Both the position numbers and the translations under genes were made by a program. Shown in pieces: positions 4,593 through 6,819 of a DNA stretch of 6,819 nt. How positions within the stretch are numbered: the first letter of the stretch is position 1; the number at the start of each line of letters is the position of its first letter. Under the pieces are notes generated by a model that saw only the letters and a program-made list of their open reading frames with translations, was not told the origin of the DNA and made no database searches. Source of the stretch: Leptolyngbyaceae cyanobacterium CSSed165cm_216 (lineage in GTDB: Bacteria > Cyanobacteriota > Cyanobacteriia > Phormidesmidales > Phormidesmidaceae). Location of the stretch: contig SLIY01000151.1 of NCBI GenBank assembly GCA_007135385.1, positions 1 through 6,819 of the forward strand, given 5' to 3'.

Positions 4593-6819
4593 TCACTTAG
4601 TCTCCATCCAGTTGGGTCCAGCATGGGCTTCGACCCTGAGGGGCACCTTTAGATCCACGGCTGATTCCATGGTGGTGATGATGGTGGGTTCTAGCTCTGC
4701 CCATTCCTCGGGGGGTACCTCAAACACCAGCTCGTCGTGCACTTGTAGCAGCAGATTGGCTTGATACGTCTGCAGCAACTGATGTAAGCGAATCATGGCA
4801 ATCTTGATGATATCGGCGCTGCTTCCCTGGATGGGAGCATTGGCCGCAGCCCTTAGCAAACCTGCATCATAGCCATTGGTCCGCAGCGCTTGTAGATCAA
4901 TGCTGGCAGGGTCAGTGCCTCGCAGCGATCGCAGTTTGCTGTCGCTAAAGTTAACATAGCGCCGCCGCCCCTGGATGGTTTCCACATAACCTTGGGCGAT
5001 CGCTTGCCGCTGCATCTGTTGCAGGTACTCAAACACCTTGGGGTATCGATCGTAGTAGCGATCGATAAATGTTTTGGCCTCAGTCCGGCTAACGCCAGCT
5101 TCCCGAGCAAACCGGGAGGCTCCCATACCGTAAATCACCCCAAAATTAATTACTTTGCCCATGCGCCGTTCCTCGGGGCTGATGTCCTCTTTTTCAAACA
5201 ACAGCCGGGCCGTGAGGGCATGGACATCGTCATTTGTGTTGTACGCCTCTACCAGCACCGGCTCATCACTGAGATGGGCGAGAATGCGTAGCTCAATTTG
5301 AGAATAATCTGCTGCCACCAACTGCCAGCCCGCCTCGGGAATAAATGCCGCCCGAATTTGGCGGCTAAAGGCGGTGCGGATCGGAATATTTTGTAGGTTA
5401 GGGTTCGATGATGATAGCCGTCCAGTGGCCGTCACCGCTTGGTTAAAGTCCGTATGGACCCGCTGGGTATCGGCCCGAATTAGAGTAGGCAGAGCATCCA
5501 CATAGGTGGATTTCAGCTTGGATAGGGTGCGATGTTCGACCACCAAATCCACCACGGGGTGATCCCCCTGGAGCTTTTCTAAGGTGGCCGCATCAGTGGA
5601 ATAACCACCCGATTTATTTCTGCGGGACTTGCGCTTATCGAGCTCCAGTTTTTCAAACAACAGTTGGCTCAGCTGTTTGGGAGATCCTAAATTAAAGGTT
5701 TCCCCGGCCTCTTGGTAGGCGGTTTCCTGAATCCGGGCCAGGTCCGTTTCCAGCCGTTGGGACAAGTTGGCGAGGTAGTCAGCATCCACCCGAATACCCT
5801 GTTGTTCCATGGCGGCTAGCACCGGTTCTAGGGGCAGCTCAATGTCGGCAAACAAGGCGTGGAGGTTGGGCACCTGTTCCAGTTCGGCCCGCAGCTTGGG
5901 CACTAACAAATAGGTGGTGTGCACATCGGCTCCGCAGTAAGTGGCGGCGGCAGCGATGTCCACATCGGCGATAGTCTGGCCCTTAGGCACCAGGTCTTCG
6001 TAGCTTTGGGCTACCAGGTTGAGGTAGCGCAGGCTGAGATCGGCCAGGTTATGGCTGGCCTCTGGGTTGAGCACGTAGCTGGCCAGCATGGTGTCAAACA
6101 CCACCCCTTGCAGCTGGATACCCTGGTTCAAGAGCACTAATCTGTCGTACTTAGCATTTTGCAGGGCTTTGGGAAATTTTGCGCTTTCCAGCACCGGGCG
6201 TAGCGCCTCCAGCACCATGTCCAGAGGCAGCATCTCTCCTTGACTGTGTCCTAGGGGAATATAGGCCATCTCGTCTCGACCAGTGCCCCAGCAGCAGCCG
6301 ATGCCCACCAGGGTGGCATCCCGTGGCTCCAGGGAGGTGGTTTCGGTGTCCCAGGCGACGGGGGCGGCGGGATTCTGTTGCGCTGACAGACTATCGAGTA
6401 GCTCGTAGAGTTGGGCCTCGGTGGTGACAATCTGGGGCTGAATGGCGACGTCATCTACCCCCTGGGCGCTGTCAGTTTCCTCTGGGGAAAAGAAGGCCAC
6501 ATCGGCCCCCTCAGCCCTGTCACCCTTCGCCTCCAGCGCCCGGCTCGCCTTTGCCGCTGTTTCCTCCGCCTGCGCCCCGCCAAAGGCCGCCTGTAGCTTG
6601 CCAAGCCGGTTAATGAAGTTCTGGAACTCCAGCTTTTTTAGGGCTGGAATCACCACATCTGGGTCAAACCCCTGAAGCTTGCAGGTGGCTAGATCCATAT
6701 CGAAGTCTACATCGGTGACAATTTTGGCCATAAACCGCGAGTGGTAGGCCGATTCTTGCCCCGCCTCTAGCTTTTTCTTGGTGGCCCCCTTGATGTGGTC
6801 AATATCGCCATAGATGGCA
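4593..6819 (-). CDS. polA: DNA polymerase I, 5' end outside the window
   Basis: PolA fills gaps and removes primers in replication and repair. 741 residues are visible, numbered here from the first complete codon at 6818. The frame stays open to the window edge, and residues 1-29 (before the internal Met at 6731) read as the tail of the 5' nuclease domain, so the true start lies to the right. A variable linker follows (about 80-130). The 3'-5' exonuclease domain keeps all DEDDy residues: Asp157 and Glu159 in DTE, Asp225 in NAKYD, and Tyr294/Asp298 in YCGAD. Proofreading should therefore be active. The polymerase domain has motif A DYSQIELR (Asp504), O-helix RRMGKVINFGVIYG with Lys555 and Phe559, and motif C QVHDE (Asp695). 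An insertion of about 18 residues relative to E. coli lies between GRRR and RAAANAP. The stop is TGA at 4595-4593. Confidence 0.97.
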   Translation of the reverse strand, partial: AIYGDIDHIKGATKKKLEAGQESAYHSRFMAKIVTDVDFDMDLATCKLQGFDPDVVIPALKKLEFQNFINRLGKLQAAFGGAQAEETAAKASRALEAKGDRAEGADVAFFSPEETDSAQGVDDVAIQPQIVTTEAQLYELLDSLSAQQNPAAPVAWDTETTSLEPRDATLVGIGCCWGTGRDEMAYIPLGHSQGEMLPLDMVLEALRPVLESAKFPKALQNAKYDRLVLLNQGIQLQGVVFDTMLASYVLNPEASHNLADLSLRYLNLVAQSYEDLVPKGQTIADVDIAAAATYCGADVHTTYLLVPKLRAELEQVPNLHALFADIELPLEPVLAAMEQQGIRVDADYLANLSQRLETDLARIQETAYQEAGETFNLGSPKQLSQLLFEKLELDKRKSRRNKSGGYSTDAATLEKLQGDHPVVDLVVEHRTLSKLKSTYVDALPTLIRADTQRVHTDFNQAVTATGRLSSSNPNLQNIPIRTAFSRQIRAAFIPEAGWQLVAADYSQIELRILAHLSDEPVLVEAYNTNDDVHALTARLLFEKEDISPEERRMGKVINFGVIYGMGASRFAREAGVSRTEAKTFIDRYYDRYPKVFEYLQQMQRQAIAQGYVETIQGRRRYVNFSDSKLRSLRGTDPASIDLQALRTNGYDAGLLRAAANAPIQGSSADIIKIAMIRLHQLLQTYQANLLLQVHDELVFEVPPEEWAELEPTIITTMESAVDLKVPLRVEAHAGPNWMETK
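4925..4932. repeat. HIP1 site GCGATCGC
   Basis: Perfect copy inside polA, in the part encoding the fingers insertion. Confidence 0.9.
4996..5003. repeat. HIP1 site GCGATCGC
   Basis: Perfect copy inside polA, 71 bases from the previous one. Confidence 0.9.

Noticed and set aside
4593..6731. A stand-alone 712-residue Klenow-like polymerase starting at the ATG at 6731
   Set aside because: The frame continues upstream of that Met to the window edge and encodes residues typical of the end of the PolA 5' nuclease domain, so the Met is internal.

Overview
The window looks like chromosomal DNA from a cyanobacterium. Three things point that way. There are four perfect copies of the palindrome GCGATCGC (HIP1, hugely over-represented in many cyanobacteria). 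The DUF1400-type alpha/beta hydrolase and the small DUF7219-type protein belong to families I know mainly from cyanobacteria. The DNA polymerase I carries a fingers insertion that I recall from cyanobacterial PolA. A filamentous, non-heterocystous (Leptolyngbya-like) host would fit, but that is a guess.

Layout, left to right. Positions 1-602 hold no gene I can support, only small hairpins, a 14-bp tandem repeat and a TATAAT-like box. Positions 603-1496 (+) encode a pentapeptide-repeat protein that is almost entirely one unbroken solenoid of 52 pentapeptides. It converges with, and overlaps by 4 bp, a secreted or periplasmic DUF1400 alpha/beta hydrolase on the minus strand (1493-3403). A 128-bp divergent spacer follows, then a LOG-like/TIGR00725 Rossmann-fold protein (3532-4044, +). 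Positions 4045-4292 are a non-coding spacer with two short direct-repeat pairs. Positions 4293-4589 (+) encode a DUF7219-type small protein. It converges, with only 3 bp between stop codons, on polA (4593 to beyond the right edge, minus strand). The visible polA part covers the end of the 5' nuclease domain, a complete proofreading domain and the complete polymerase domain.

The genes do not form an obvious pathway. Strands alternate (+, -, +, +, -), the two plus-strand genes in the middle are separated by about 250 bp, and no two neighbours look like an operon. The window reads as an ordinary cyanobacterial housekeeping and conserved-hypothetical region. I do not see a defence system, mobile element, CRISPR array, RNA gene or biosynthetic cluster. 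The points worth a second look are the exceptional regularity of the pentapeptide solenoid, the two convergent gene pairs with no room for a terminator between them, the C-terminal extension of the hydrolase, and the short tandem repeats in the spacers.
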